Positions 51,771-60,490 of a DNA stretch of 64,000 bases are shown here, one piece after another (positions within the stretch are counted from its first letter, which is position 1; each line of letters opens with the position of its first letter). Location: contig DBPT01000024.1 in the NCBI GenBank assembly GCA_002304925.1, forward strand, positions 53,295 to 117,294, given 5' to 3'. The notes under the pieces are model-generated. The model was given only the letters and a program-made list of their open reading frames with translations, was not told where the DNA came from and did no database searches. The translations under genes were made by a program, and so were the position numbers. The DNA comes from Prolixibacteraceae bacterium UBA1413. Its GTDB lineage: Bacteria; Bacteroidota; Bacteroidia; Bacteroidales; Prolixibacteraceae.

Positions 51771-54095
51771 TCAGAAGGTCAATGACCAGGAGACGGAGGG
51801 AACTACGGGAAGCATGGAAATCTGCTTGAAAGAATCGTGCGTCTTATAATAGAAGTAGGGATTTAGCCGGTTATACACATTGTAAACCGAAAAGGTCCAG
51901 GTCCGCCTGCGGTCGTGCCTCAGTTTTTTAGTGGCGGCATAAGCCACGTCAAGATGGTGGAAAGGAGGCATCCTGTAGTTGTTGGGATGAGGGAAGGATT
52001 CGTACCAGGAAAAACTGTCAATATAAGAGAAATCTGAAGCCAATCCGGGAAGCATCATTCCCTTGATATGGTCATCGGGAATGGTGATGGCATTTCCTGA
52101 AGCAAATACAAAAGAGAAGGTGAGCAGCTTTTGTTTCTTTTCGGTCTCCCTGACCCGGTAAGTGGCAAGCATGGAAAGGTCATGACGCCGGTCGTGCTTG
52201 AAGGGAAAATACCTGCCGTTGTTGATTTCGTCGAATTTCCGCAGAGCCCATGAAAGGGAATAGCCTGCCCATCCGGTCAGCCGACCTGTTGTTTTCTCCA
52301 CCATGACCTCAGCGCCGTAGTTAAGTCCTTTCCCTACCACGGTCAGTTCCTCCCAACTTTTTCCCGTACCTGACCAAATGATAACTCCGGGTCTGTATTC
52401 CAGCAGATTATTCATGGACTTACAATATAATTCACCTTCCAGTGTCAAACCTTCTGCCAGACGTGTATTAATGCCCATGTCATAAAGCCAGGCTTCTTCG
52501 GGCGGCGTTTTCTCGCCTGCCGTTACCCAAAGGTCGGTCGGCATATTCAGGGCATTGTTCGTCAGGAGGTGAACCGTCTGAACCATTCTCTGCACCGACA
52601 TCTTGAGATCTGTCATTTGGTTTGCAGAATAACGAACCGACAGACGGGGTTCGGGGTACAACACCGTTTCATTTCCCGAGTGATAAACCAGGCACCGCAA
52701 ACCCGCATTCATAGTGAAACGGGAAACGGGACTAAATTCATCCTCGCCGTAAAGGGAAAGGGAGGTTGACTCCGTTTCTGGAACTGACGGAGACGGAATC
52801 CCCGACAAGTCACCTGAAATGGAGGTCATTTCAGGTGAGAAGGATTGCCATGATACCTGATAGCCAAATTTCACGGCATGACCGGTAAGAGAGCAGTCAA
52901 AATCACCTTTCAGGGAGTATTCCTCCAATCCGCTGCTAGTGTGCTGGCTGGTTTTTTCCTCTCTGACATTATCAAACGCCTCCCTGAATCGGTACAGGCT
53001 GTGATATGCCGAGGTATTCACGAACAAACGGGGCGAAAGGACCAGGTTCCAGCGCGCAACCGAGGTGAAGTTTCCCCAGTCGAAGCTGTACCGGTCGGTA
53101 CTCGCGGAATCTTTTGTGTTTACAAAATAACCGTCTCTTCCCTGGTAATGGCTCAGGAATACCCGGTTGCGAGGATTGATGATCCAATTGATCTTGGCAT
53201 TGACATCATAAAATGCATACCCCAGGGTTTCCATATTACCGGAAATCCATTGGCCGGCGCGAAGCGGGATATCAAGCCACGATCTCCGGCCGGATATCAT
53301 GAAGGAGGCCACCTCTTTTTTCAGAGGACCTTCCAGCATCAGCCTTCCCGAAACGGGATTAAGACCGACCTCTCCACCGGCTTCCTTGCTGTTCCCCTCC
53401 TTCATGGCCACATCCACCACCGAAGAAAGCCTTCCTCCGTAACGGGACGGGATTCCTCCCTTATAAAACCGGATTTCCCGGATGGCATCGGTATTGAAGG
53501 TGGAAAGATAACCGAAGAGGTGGTTGGTGTTGTATACGGGTACCCCGTCGAGGAGAATCAGATTCTGGTCGTGCGACCCGCCCCTGACATTGATCCCCGA
53601 AGTCCCTTCATTTCCTGATTTCACCCCGGGAAGCAGTTGGATGGATTTTAGTGCATCCGATTCTCCCAGAAGCGCCGGCGCGAGCTCTATGTTACGGGCA
53701 CTGAGGTAGTAAATTCCAGGCATCACTCCGTTGACAAGGGTTTTATCCATCCGCTGTGCCGTGACACTGACTTCTGCCATATCAACACCGGGAATCAAAT
53801 GCCAGTCTGCGACCGTATCTTTTGAAAAGGAGAGAACAACAGCAATTTTTCCATACCCTACAAAGGAAATTTCCAGGGCATGACGCCCTTGAGGCAGTTG
53901 AATGGCATAATAACCATAAGAATTTGAAGAGGTCCCTCTTTTCAACGCCGGAAAGTAAAAAGAAGCCCCGGCAAGGTGCTCCCCACTTTTAAGATCTGTA
54001 ATCATCCCTGAAAGGGTGACATGACTGCCTGATTGTCCATACCCAAAAAAAACAGCCAGAACAAAAATCGACAAAAGCTTTAACCGGGGCATCAT
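51771..54095 (-). CDS. TonB-dependent receptor with carboxypeptidase-like N-terminal domain
   Basis: Outer-membrane active transporter. From the ATG at 54093-54095 (MMPRLKLLSIFVLAVFFGYG) it has 774 residues with a signal peptide; 24 upstream codons in frame are unlikely to be coding. A CarboxypepD_reg-like beta-sandwich (about 25-105) precedes the plug (VRGGSHDQNLILLDGVPVYN) and a beta barrel ending in an aromatic residue. In Bacteroidota such receptors often pair with a DUF4249 lipoprotein, and one lies at 56761-57678. The substrate is unknown. There is no SusD homologue here. Confidence 0.9.
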   Translation of the reverse strand: MMPRLKLLSIFVLAVFFGYGQSGSHVTLSGMITDLKSGEHLAGASFYFPALKRGTSSNSYGYYAIQLPQGRHALEISFVGYGKIAVVLSFSKDTVADWHLIPGVDMAEVSVTAQRMDKTLVNGVMPGIYYLSARNIELAPALLGESDALKSIQLLPGVKSGNEGTSGINVRGGSHDQNLILLDGVPVYNTNHLFGYLSTFNTDAIREIRFYKGGIPSRYGGRLSSVVDVAMKEGNSKEAGGEVGLNPVSGRLMLEGPLKKEVASFMISGRRSWLDIPLRAGQWISGNMETLGYAFYDVNAKINWIINPRNRVFLSHYQGRDGYFVNTKDSASTDRYSFDWGNFTSVARWNLVLSPRLFVNTSAYHSLYRFREAFDNVREEKTSQHTSSGLEEYSLKGDFDCSLTGHAVKFGYQVSWQSFSPEMTSISGDLSGIPSPSVPETESTSLSLYGEDEFSPVSRFTMNAGLRCLVYHSGNETVLYPEPRLSVRYSANQMTDLKMSVQRMVQTVHLLTNNALNMPTDLWVTAGEKTPPEEAWLYDMGINTRLAEGLTLEGELYCKSMNNLLEYRPGVIIWSGTGKSWEELTVVGKGLNYGAEVMVEKTTGRLTGWAGYSLSWALRKFDEINNGRYFPFKHDRRHDLSMLATYRVRETEKKQKLLTFSFVFASGNAITIPDDHIKGMMLPGLASDFSYIDSFSWYESFPHPNNYRMPPFHHLDVAYAATKKLRHDRRRTWTFSVYNVYNRLNPYFYYKTHDSFKQISMLPVVPSVSWSLTF

Positions 54096-54244
54096 ATCAA
54101 TTGATTTAAATGGAAAATTAAAAGTTGCCGTTGCGGATTGCGGGTGATAGTCCATCCACGAGAACAAGGACTATCATGCATAAACCTGAACCAACAACCT
54201 GTACCGGCATCGCAATGAAATTTACAAAATGTAAACATCTGTTT

Positions 54245-55309
54245 TTAAAATACATGGCTCTTCGATTCATATAAAGTTTTTCGTTCAATTCCCACTTCAT
54301 CGCACAAACTAAATGTCGCGTAAATTTTCTTGTAATGTATTCTCATCTTATAAGCGAATAATGGAATTTCATAATTGATCTTAACCCATTTATCTTCGAT
54401 AAGTTTATATAGGTACTGATTTATTTCAAATTGTTGCTTTTCTCTTCCTTTCCGGGTTAATTTCGATTTTTGGGTCGTCAACAAATATATCTCTTTTGTG
54501 CCTTCATCAGATAGTAACTCATAAGAAACAAAGTTGTCAAGCGTATCTCTAAACTGAACAGTGTTTTTTAATGTATCTATTTTATAAATATTTTCATTGT
54601 TAAATTTATAAAGTACATTTTCAATAATATCAAAAACATAAAGTTTATTACAATTTTCTACAAATGGGAAAAAAGTATTAAAAATACTTTTAAATTTGGG
54701 ATTCTTTCTTTTGACTATATATTTATCGTTAATTGCAAAGCCAATATAATCAATCTCAGATTCAGTATTAATATTTTCTTTTGATTCCTTTTTCTTTACC
54801 TTTTTTTCTCTTTCCAGTAATGTTATTTTGAAATTTTTCGTAGTCAAAAATAGTTCATCTCTTATGTAAGAATCATCAATAGAATAGCATCCTTTAAATA
54901 TCAGTTTATCATTATCAACGTAAAAGGATGCAATCCCAGGTTTATAATCAAGGTCGCAAAAGTTTGATTTATAGAAAAAAATGGATTGATAGTAAAAAAT
55001 ATCATTATTGCACCAAAATTTAATATTTGCCGGCGCTGATTTTAAAAAGAGAGTGTCAATTATTAAATTATAGTTATCTAATAGCACGAATAAAGCTCCA
55101 TCCCTTTTTGTCAGTAATAATACCTTGTATTTATTAATTATCTCAAAATCATAAATGTCAAAACCTGCATTCCCATATATTAAGTTGAAATTATTTAATT
55201 CGAAAGGATTGCTCTCAATTGTATCATTGTTTTGACCAATCACTTTACTTACTATAATAAAATAGATAAGGCATATAAAGAAATATTTAAAAGCTAATTT
55301 CATAAACAT
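54245..55309 (-). CDS. exported protein of unknown function, AT-rich
   Basis: 354 residues with a signal-like hydrophobic N-terminus (LAFKYFFICLIYFIIVSKVIG). The rest is rich in Ile, Asn, Lys, Phe and Tyr with short repeated strand-like segments, which would suit a beta propeller. The central part has a Lys/Glu run near 165-185. No family is recognised. The DNA is far richer in A and T than the surrounding genes, suggesting recent transfer. It follows the next gene by three bases as an operon. M3 is an alternative start. Confidence 0.7.
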   Translation of the reverse strand: MFMKLAFKYFFICLIYFIIVSKVIGQNNDTIESNPFELNNFNLIYGNAGFDIYDFEIINKYKVLLLTKRDGALFVLLDNYNLIIDTLFLKSAPANIKFWCNNDIFYYQSIFFYKSNFCDLDYKPGIASFYVDNDKLIFKGCYSIDDSYIRDELFLTTKNFKITLLEREKKVKKKESKENINTESEIDYIGFAINDKYIVKRKNPKFKSIFNTFFPFVENCNKLYVFDIIENVLYKFNNENIYKIDTLKNTVQFRDTLDNFVSYELLSDEGTKEIYLLTTQKSKLTRKGREKQQFEINQYLYKLIEDKWVKINYEIPLFAYKMRIHYKKIYATFSLCDEVGIERKTLYESKSHVF

Positions 55310-55312
55310 ATA

Positions 55313-56056
55313 TTATATTGTCCCATACATGCTTGCACTATATGCTTGATAATATGGTGGAGAGCCAGCATTGCCAATAAACCGTTTTTCATCACCTAAT
55401 AATGGAAGTAAATCATGTTTAATCGTATTTTCATTACTTTTATCAATGATATAATATTCTCCCAACCAATCAAATATAAAAAAAAGTCTATTGTTATTTT
55501 GTAATAGATGTCCTGTAAGTAAATAGTTTTCAACTTTGTTTTCAGGCTCTAAATTTTTAATTGCAACAGGTTCAAAACGTCCATCGCAGTAATCAATAAC
55601 ATTTATAGAGAACAAAGGGGTTTCCGAATCAAAGTTTATTCCTGCAATATAAATATTTTCATTTGACAAAATTGGGTTACTAGTCATATCCATATTTTTA
55701 GGATAAACTATGTAATCATTTCGTTGCAGATTAAAAACTATGAAGTTTGGAATACCGTCTATATAAATTAAAGAATCATTTAATATTTGTAGATTTAAGA
55801 TGTGACTTAATACAGATGAAAAATTAAGATCTTTTATTATTCCATTTTTTAAATTTTTAGAGAAAATCTGAATTTTTTCTTTATCAATGAAATACTGATG
55901 ATCTCGATATATCTCCGGGAGTTTATCAATTTGGTGATTTAATATTGTAATGCTATCAATTAAGGTAATGTTTACTTCATTGGTAGGAATCTGACCAATT
56001 TTACAACAGTAAAAAAATGATCCAGTTATTAAAATAGTTAGTATTATTTGTTTCAT
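55313..56056 (-). CDS. putative lipoprotein of unknown function, AT-rich
   Basis: 247 residues with a lipoprotein-like signal (ITGSFFYCCKIG, candidate lipid Cys17 or 18). The body alternates short hydrophobic strands with Asn/Asp turns (LQILNDSLIYIDGIPNF, NENIYIAGINFDSE), compatible with a six-bladed beta propeller such as those of other Bacteroidota exported proteins, but I cannot assign a family. It shares the strong AT bias of the next gene, which starts three bases downstream. A perfect hairpin at 56073-56095 precedes its start. Confidence 0.7.
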   Translation of the reverse strand: MKQIILTILITGSFFYCCKIGQIPTNEVNITLIDSITILNHQIDKLPEIYRDHQYFIDKEKIQIFSKNLKNGIIKDLNFSSVLSHILNLQILNDSLIYIDGIPNFIVFNLQRNDYIVYPKNMDMTSNPILSNENIYIAGINFDSETPLFSINVIDYCDGRFEPVAIKNLEPENKVENYLLTGHLLQNNNRLFFIFDWLGEYYIIDKSNENTIKHDLLPLLGDEKRFIGNAGSPPYYQAYSASMYGTI

Positions 56057-56072
56057 GAGTTAAGTAAAATAA

Positions 56073-56095
56073 GGAGTGGCATTTGTTGCCACTCC
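56073..56095 (-). terminator. perfect hairpin, probable terminator of the DUF6567 gene
   Basis: ggagtggca (56073-56081) pairs perfectly with tgccactcc (56087-56095) around a five-base loop. Read leftward it is followed by a T-rich stretch (ttattttactt). It ends 17 bases before the start of the AT-rich lipoprotein gene, so if that gene is transcribed through from upstream the hairpin could act as an attenuator. Confidence 0.65.
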
Positions 56096-56167
56096 AAAAT
56101 TTACAATATAGTTAAAGGCAAATTTTAATTATAAAAAAACATGTAAATCATCTTAGCAGAAAGCGCG

Positions 56168-56539
56168 TCAGTCTGTAAACTCAATCAGATGGGCACTAAC
56201 GGTGACTGTCCGTTTGACGTAGAAAATCAGAAACGAGGAAACATGGTCTTCAACGGTCAGATTGATAATGGCCATTGAGCCACCGGTCAAATCGTGCCGG
56301 GACAACATGTCCGCTTTGGCTTTTTCGATCAGCGCCTTGTTAGACAATCCTCCAATCCCCATGATGTAGGTTGCCGTGGAAGTACCGCTGATCCGTTCCA
56401 GGACAGTGAAGTTTTTCCTGGTGAGTTCCACATTGGTCATGTTGCCGTTCAGGTTTCCCACCAGGGAAGTGTGTACCCCACAACCTGAGAGGAATAACAA
56501 TGTCAAAAGAATTAAGGTCGGCATTTTTCTGGTTTTCAT
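56168..56539 (-). CDS. DUF6567-like lipoprotein
   Basis: 123 residues with a lipoprotein signal (LLFLSGC, lipid Cys20). The mature part has MTNVELTRKNFTVLERISGT, YIMGIGGLSNKALIEKAKADM and a final run of beta strands (FYVKRTVTVSAHLIEF). This pattern matches a small Bacteroidota lipoprotein family that I associate with DUF6567; function is unknown. Base composition is like the bulk genome, unlike the two genes downstream of it. Confidence 0.7.
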   Translation of the reverse strand: MKTRKMPTLILLTLLFLSGCGVHTSLVGNLNGNMTNVELTRKNFTVLERISGTSTATYIMGIGGLSNKALIEKAKADMLSRHDLTGGSMAIINLTVEDHVSSFLIFYVKRTVTVSAHLIEFTD

Positions 56540-56675
56540 AATTTTTCAATTGATTACGTTTAAATTCAGTGTTTTATGATTTACCGGCTTACATTCGCGC
56601 CTGATATACCAAGGGATCAGTTTGGTTTGTATGTTGGCCTGAAAAAGACCGGAAATCCGGACTAATGATCCCAAA

Positions 56676-56719
56676 CCTCTCCGGGAGAAAGCCGGCATGT
56701 CGTATACCTCCCGGGGAGG
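56676..56719. repeat. GC-rich hairpin, copy 1
   Basis: cctctccgggag (56676-56687) pairs with ctcccggggagg (56708-56719), twelve pairs including one G-U. It lies after the DUF4249 gene in transcription order and may terminate or protect its transcript. A closely similar pair of arms occurs at 60445-60490. Confidence 0.6.
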
Positions 56720-56760
56720 AGCTCAAATAAACCGGTTAGAACCATCCTTTAAAATTTTTT

Positions 56761-57678
56761 TCATAATCGTAAAATTGAAGGAGTTGTGATGTCAAATTGG
56801 CTCATGGTATAGGAACCAAAGATCCCTTTTCCGTTTTCAATATTGGAATACATGTTGATAGGGGTATGAAACACCGGCATGTCACCGATCACCCGAAGGT
56901 CATACTGGATCAACGCCGACTTCATATACCGGTCAAGGTGTTCGTCAGCGTTGATTATATATATGTAGGACCTGTACGATAAAAACTCATAATCCTGAGG
57001 ATCACTCCAGTAATGTGGGAGTGTAAAGCTAATTTGCCCACCGTTAAATTTATAATCCGGCAACCTGGCATAAAAATGATAGGAATATTTTGTTTTACTT
57101 AAACCATTCCCCTGCGTTCTGTTAAAATCGTCCAATAAGAGGAAGTCACAAGAAACATAAGTCTTGTAATACATCATTTTATTTGAGATTGAAAAACTCT
57201 TTAGACCTATCCAGTAATAATTTGTTTCTTCGCGATTATCTTTTATGTTAACTTGCACCAAATGTTCAGCGACAATAGGGGTAATAGAAATCTCAGGTTG
57301 AACTGGAATCTTTGTGACCGATTTTAATGAATTCTCGTTGTCTAGATGAATGCTCAATTTGTACTCTTTCCCGGCAATTGGGTAATAACCTGCACTATAT
57401 GTTCCATTTCCCTGATTGGCAAGTTCAATACTACTGGTTCCATCTGAAATTTCCACCTTTGCCCTGGTCAATTCAGGAAAAACTTCCGGCTTGTCGGCCC
57501 GGGATGAAAGGCTCAGGTGGACTGCCATAACGGAATCGGGAACCAGAAGTGCATTCACCACCGGATGGGTTTGATAATCTTCGAAATCGAGATCAACCTG
57601 CTTAACGCACGAACAAATAACAAGCATAAACAGGATTGTCAGCGCTTTATCAAATATCCTGGCACTCACTATCAGCAT
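56761..57678 (-). CDS. DUF4249 lipoprotein
   Basis: 305 residues with a lipoprotein signal (MLVICSC). DUF4249 proteins are outer-membrane-associated lipoproteins of Bacteroidota usually encoded next to a TonB-dependent receptor, for which they are thought to act as partners. The family N-terminus (YQTHPVVNALLVPDSVMAVH) and immunoglobulin-like strand pattern are present. The likely receptor is at 51771-54095, now separated by DUF6567 and two AT-rich genes. It starts nine bases after the FISUMP gene stop. Confidence 0.85.
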   Translation of the reverse strand: MLIVSARIFDKALTILFMLVICSCVKQVDLDFEDYQTHPVVNALLVPDSVMAVHLSLSSRADKPEVFPELTRAKVEISDGTSSIELANQGNGTYSAGYYPIAGKEYKLSIHLDNENSLKSVTKIPVQPEISITPIVAEHLVQVNIKDNREETNYYWIGLKSFSISNKMMYYKTYVSCDFLLLDDFNRTQGNGLSKTKYSYHFYARLPDYKFNGGQISFTLPHYWSDPQDYEFLSYRSYIYIINADEHLDRYMKSALIQYDLRVIGDMPVFHTPINMYSNIENGKGIFGSYTMSQFDITTPSILRL

Positions 57679-57687
57679 AGGAATGAT

Positions 57688-58632
57688 TTATTTGATACAA
57701 CGAACCGATAGTCGATAGTCATTAACCTTTGATCTCAGCCGGCCGATTGCGTCAGAATGAGAATAAAACGACCTGGTTGATGAATTTTCCGAATCTCCTG
57801 CATTTGCCCAAAACTGTGCACAAAAATTTGGATAGGAGAACTTTTGCGTCCTATTGTTGTACCATCCCGACGGCACGATAGAAAAACCGGAATGGTTATT
57901 GGAATTCAGGGCATTTGAAGATTCCCACAACCGCATTCCCGGCTCCTTCATCATTCCGCCATACGGACTCCCCCTTTGAGCGGTTTTATCCAGATCTTCA
58001 GGGAGAACTCCTATAAATTGTTCCAGAGCCTTCCACTCCTCATCTGTCGGGAGCCGCCATCCGGGCGGACATGCTGAAAGCGCCTCAGCGTAGGGATACA
58101 AACGGCCAAACAGGGCGCCATTGCTGTCCTTATTCTCAAAAACCAGACTACCCGGGGTAACATGATCGAGGTTCCGGAGCATCCAGAGGTGATTTCCATA
58201 CTGTTTCACCTCATATTCCTTTCCGTCCCGGGGATCGGTCATGTATTCCACCGGTGTAGTCCGGATGATCATGGTATCGCTGTAAACCATTCCCACATTT
58301 GTTTCACAGTAGGCACGGATTATATACCGGGTATCCGGCTCAAAGCCAGAAATACCTGTGAACCATTCCTGAAGGGGCCCGGGAGGAGTTGTCCCTTCAA
58401 AATGGTCCCGGTCAGCCTCCGGCATCCCGGTTTTGTCAAAACATACCCCTTTCACCTGAAGTCCTACACCCTCCCCCGTGCCTGATATAGAGGCTTTGAC
58501 AACCAGGCTGTTGTGGGTAACATCTGTTACCTCCACAATTTCCACTTTCCCGGGGTATGGATCCTTGCTGCAACTGAACAGGATCAGCATGGAAAGCAAC
58601 ATCATCGATTTCAACGTACATTTCATAATCAC
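57688..58632 (-). CDS. FISUMP-domain lipoprotein
   Basis: 314 residues. A lipoprotein signal (LILFSC) is followed by a fibronectin-like region (about 30-130, with FEPDTRYIIRAYCETNVG). A Fibrobacter succinogenes major paralogous domain begins at TDPRDGKEYEVKQYGNHLWM and includes CPPGWRLPTDEEWKALE and the C-terminal RLSVRCIK. Surface adhesion or matrix binding is typical of such proteins, and the ligand is unknown. A possible start two codons later (58626) is equally good. Confidence 0.85.
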   Translation of the reverse strand: MIMKCTLKSMMLLSMLILFSCSKDPYPGKVEIVEVTDVTHNSLVVKASISGTGEGVGLQVKGVCFDKTGMPEADRDHFEGTTPPGPLQEWFTGISGFEPDTRYIIRAYCETNVGMVYSDTMIIRTTPVEYMTDPRDGKEYEVKQYGNHLWMLRNLDHVTPGSLVFENKDSNGALFGRLYPYAEALSACPPGWRLPTDEEWKALEQFIGVLPEDLDKTAQRGSPYGGMMKEPGMRLWESSNALNSNNHSGFSIVPSGWYNNRTQKFSYPNFCAQFWANAGDSENSSTRSFYSHSDAIGRLRSKVNDYRLSVRCIK

Positions 58633-58647
58633 TTTATTACATTGGGT

Positions 58648-58675
58648 AAAAAAAGGAGCCAGCCAAGCTGGCTCC
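58648..58675 (-). terminator. rho-independent terminator of the large lipoprotein gene
   Basis: Read leftward, a perfect nine-base-pair stem (58675-58667 with 58663-58655) with a three-base loop is followed by seven T residues. It lies nine bases after the stop of the gene at 58684-60339, so the FISUMP gene downstream needs its own promoter. Confidence 0.88.
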
Positions 58676-58683
58676 TGCAGATT

Positions 58684-60339
58684 CTATTGCTTAAGGTACA
58701 TTCTTGCGTCACCCTTGTCGGGAATAAGGTTGTATCCGTCTGATGGGACTCCGTCAACAACAGGCCCGCTTCTGGGTTCCCAATACAAAACAATCACTTC
58801 GCCGAAGTCTTCATCTTTATCGGCAATGGTAAATTCAATCCCCGGCGAAACTGAAATATCCACGATCTTCAGCACCTGGACTTTAAATGTTACACCCAAC
58901 TTGATCTTGGTTCCGTTACCGTCCCCGTCATCTTCAATCATTTTAAACCGGTAGGAATAAGAATGGTTCCTGACGTCCCAGGGGAACATGTAATGGTTGT
59001 AATAACACCACTTATTCCTCTGCTGATCTTTGGTTTTTTGACCCAGATTATTGACACCGTTTGAGGGATAGGCCAAATTGGTATTCCCCGGCAACTGCAA
59101 ATAGGAGGTTTTGTATTGCAGTTCGATTTTGCCGTCAAACAATCCGCAACACCATCTCCAGCAGTCGGAACTGATGAAGATTCTGTCGATAACATCCCGA
59201 CGACCATTGGTTCTCCAACTGGAATAGGATTCCTTGCCATCTGTCAACGGGGATCTGTTCCCGGCGGCATCCACCGCCCTTACCGAATAGGTGTAGGGCT
59301 CCCCGATGCTTAAATACCGATCAATGTAATTGATCTGGTTTTCATCTACGGTGGCGATCAGGTAATTGGGATAGGTCTGGTATTGCCGGAAAATCTCATA
59401 GGAGACCGCCCCAGGAACCTGGGACCAGTTGATCTGAATGGTATACGGTCCGGCGGGATGCACCGTGAAATTGGCGGGTGCAGCCAAAGCAGTTGCAGCA
59501 GCCGATTTCAGCATAGATCCGGGCGTGATGCCCGTACTATTTACGGGTTTCGTTTCCCCGGGCGCATACATCAGCCTTCTGGCTACCAAAGCATCATGGA
59601 ATTTTTCATCATCCAGTACCTGAATGACAGGCTCCTCCAGAACGGAGGAAGCAGATTTCAGGTGGGATTCGGCAAAAGCATAGGCTTCGGCGGCAGAAAC
59701 CCACCGCTCCTCCTGGGGAATGACAAATCCGTCAGGATCCACCCGCATCATACCGTCCGCATCGACCCTTTCGGCCTGCCTTACCAGCAAAATCGGGCTA
59801 TTTAACTCCTCCTCCAGCACCATCATTTCACGGCCATCGGAATCATAAGCCTTTACAGCCATCTTTTCTCCTTCCTTGTACTCCTCGGGCAGACTGATCA
59901 CCAACGGGATAAAACCGTGGGGATCCCAGTTGCTATAATAAACCGGACTTGAGATCTGGAGGTTTCTGTACCGCAAAACGGACTCATCAAACATGGAAAA
60001 TTCAATGCCCGCCCCGGAAGCTATGTTTTTCAATAACCCGGAGAAACTTACCGGACCATACTTCTCCGTCATAATCTCCTTGTCCTTGATCAAATCATAA
60101 AGGATATCAAAATCATTGGTAAACTGCTTACCAATTTCAGCATGAAGGAATAACCTTACATTTCTGTCTGTAAGTGAAAGGGCTAAAACCTTTGCAAGCG
60201 CATCATGAGTCTGATTCAACGTGAAAGCTTTTTCAGGTGCGGAAGTTGGAATCATATCCGTCTCAGGGATTTCAGGATCCTGCTGGCATGCACTGAAAAT
60301 GATCAGAAGCAGGAATACTCCAAGTAACTTTCTTTTCAT
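58684..60339 (-). CDS. large lipoprotein with fibronectin type III domain, function unknown
   Basis: From the ATG at 60337-60339 (MKRKLLGVFLLLIIFSACQQ) it has 551 residues; 59 upstream in-frame codons run through the promoter region and are rejected. Lipid Cys is near residue 18. The N-terminal half (about 30-290) is unrecognised. A fibronectin type III domain follows (about 290-380, PANFTVHPAGPYTIQINWSQ). The C-terminal part is beta-rich with a cysteine trio (DCWRWCC) and ends with a short strand. Surface location is likely; partner and activity are unknown. Confidence 0.8.
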   Translation of the reverse strand: MKRKLLGVFLLLIIFSACQQDPEIPETDMIPTSAPEKAFTLNQTHDALAKVLALSLTDRNVRLFLHAEIGKQFTNDFDILYDLIKDKEIMTEKYGPVSFSGLLKNIASGAGIEFSMFDESVLRYRNLQISSPVYYSNWDPHGFIPLVISLPEEYKEGEKMAVKAYDSDGREMMVLEEELNSPILLVRQAERVDADGMMRVDPDGFVIPQEERWVSAAEAYAFAESHLKSASSVLEEPVIQVLDDEKFHDALVARRLMYAPGETKPVNSTGITPGSMLKSAAATALAAPANFTVHPAGPYTIQINWSQVPGAVSYEIFRQYQTYPNYLIATVDENQINYIDRYLSIGEPYTYSVRAVDAAGNRSPLTDGKESYSSWRTNGRRDVIDRIFISSDCWRWCCGLFDGKIELQYKTSYLQLPGNTNLAYPSNGVNNLGQKTKDQQRNKWCYYNHYMFPWDVRNHSYSYRFKMIEDDGDGNGTKIKLGVTFKVQVLKIVDISVSPGIEFTIADKDEDFGEVIVLYWEPRSGPVVDGVPSDGYNLIPDKGDARMYLKQ

Positions 60340-60413
60340 TTTTTGCTTAATAATAATATGCAGCACTTTGCCCCATTTTGCAATTGCCACTTGCAAAATT
60401 GGTCCCCGTATTG

Positions 60414-60442
60414 TAGCTTTGTATTGGCTTTTTACAAAGCTA
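60414..60442. promoter_or_regulatory. perfect inverted repeat with two facing -7 boxes
   Basis: tagctttgta (60414-60423) and tacaaagcta (60433-60442) are perfect inverted arms around nine bases. Each arm contains TAGCTTTG, a match to TAnnTTTG, on opposite strands. The leftward one is suited to transcribe the lipoprotein gene starting at 60339. It could be promoter and operator in one. Confidence 0.45.
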
Positions 60443-60444
60443 AT

Positions 60445-60490
60445 CCTCCCCGGGACGGGAACAAGGTAACGCGTGGGACCCCCGGGGAGG
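60445..60490. repeat. GC-rich hairpin, copy 2
   Basis: cctccccggg (60445-60454) pairs perfectly with cccggggagg (60481-60490). The arms are nearly the same as at 56676-56719, although the loops differ. It directly adjoins the inverted repeat at 60414-60442. Confidence 0.6.

Noticed and set aside
60414..60442. Invertible promoter like those of Bacteroides capsule loci
   Set aside because: The arms are only ten bases and the spacer nine, far shorter than known invertible segments, and no recombinase gene is nearby. An operator is the simpler reading.
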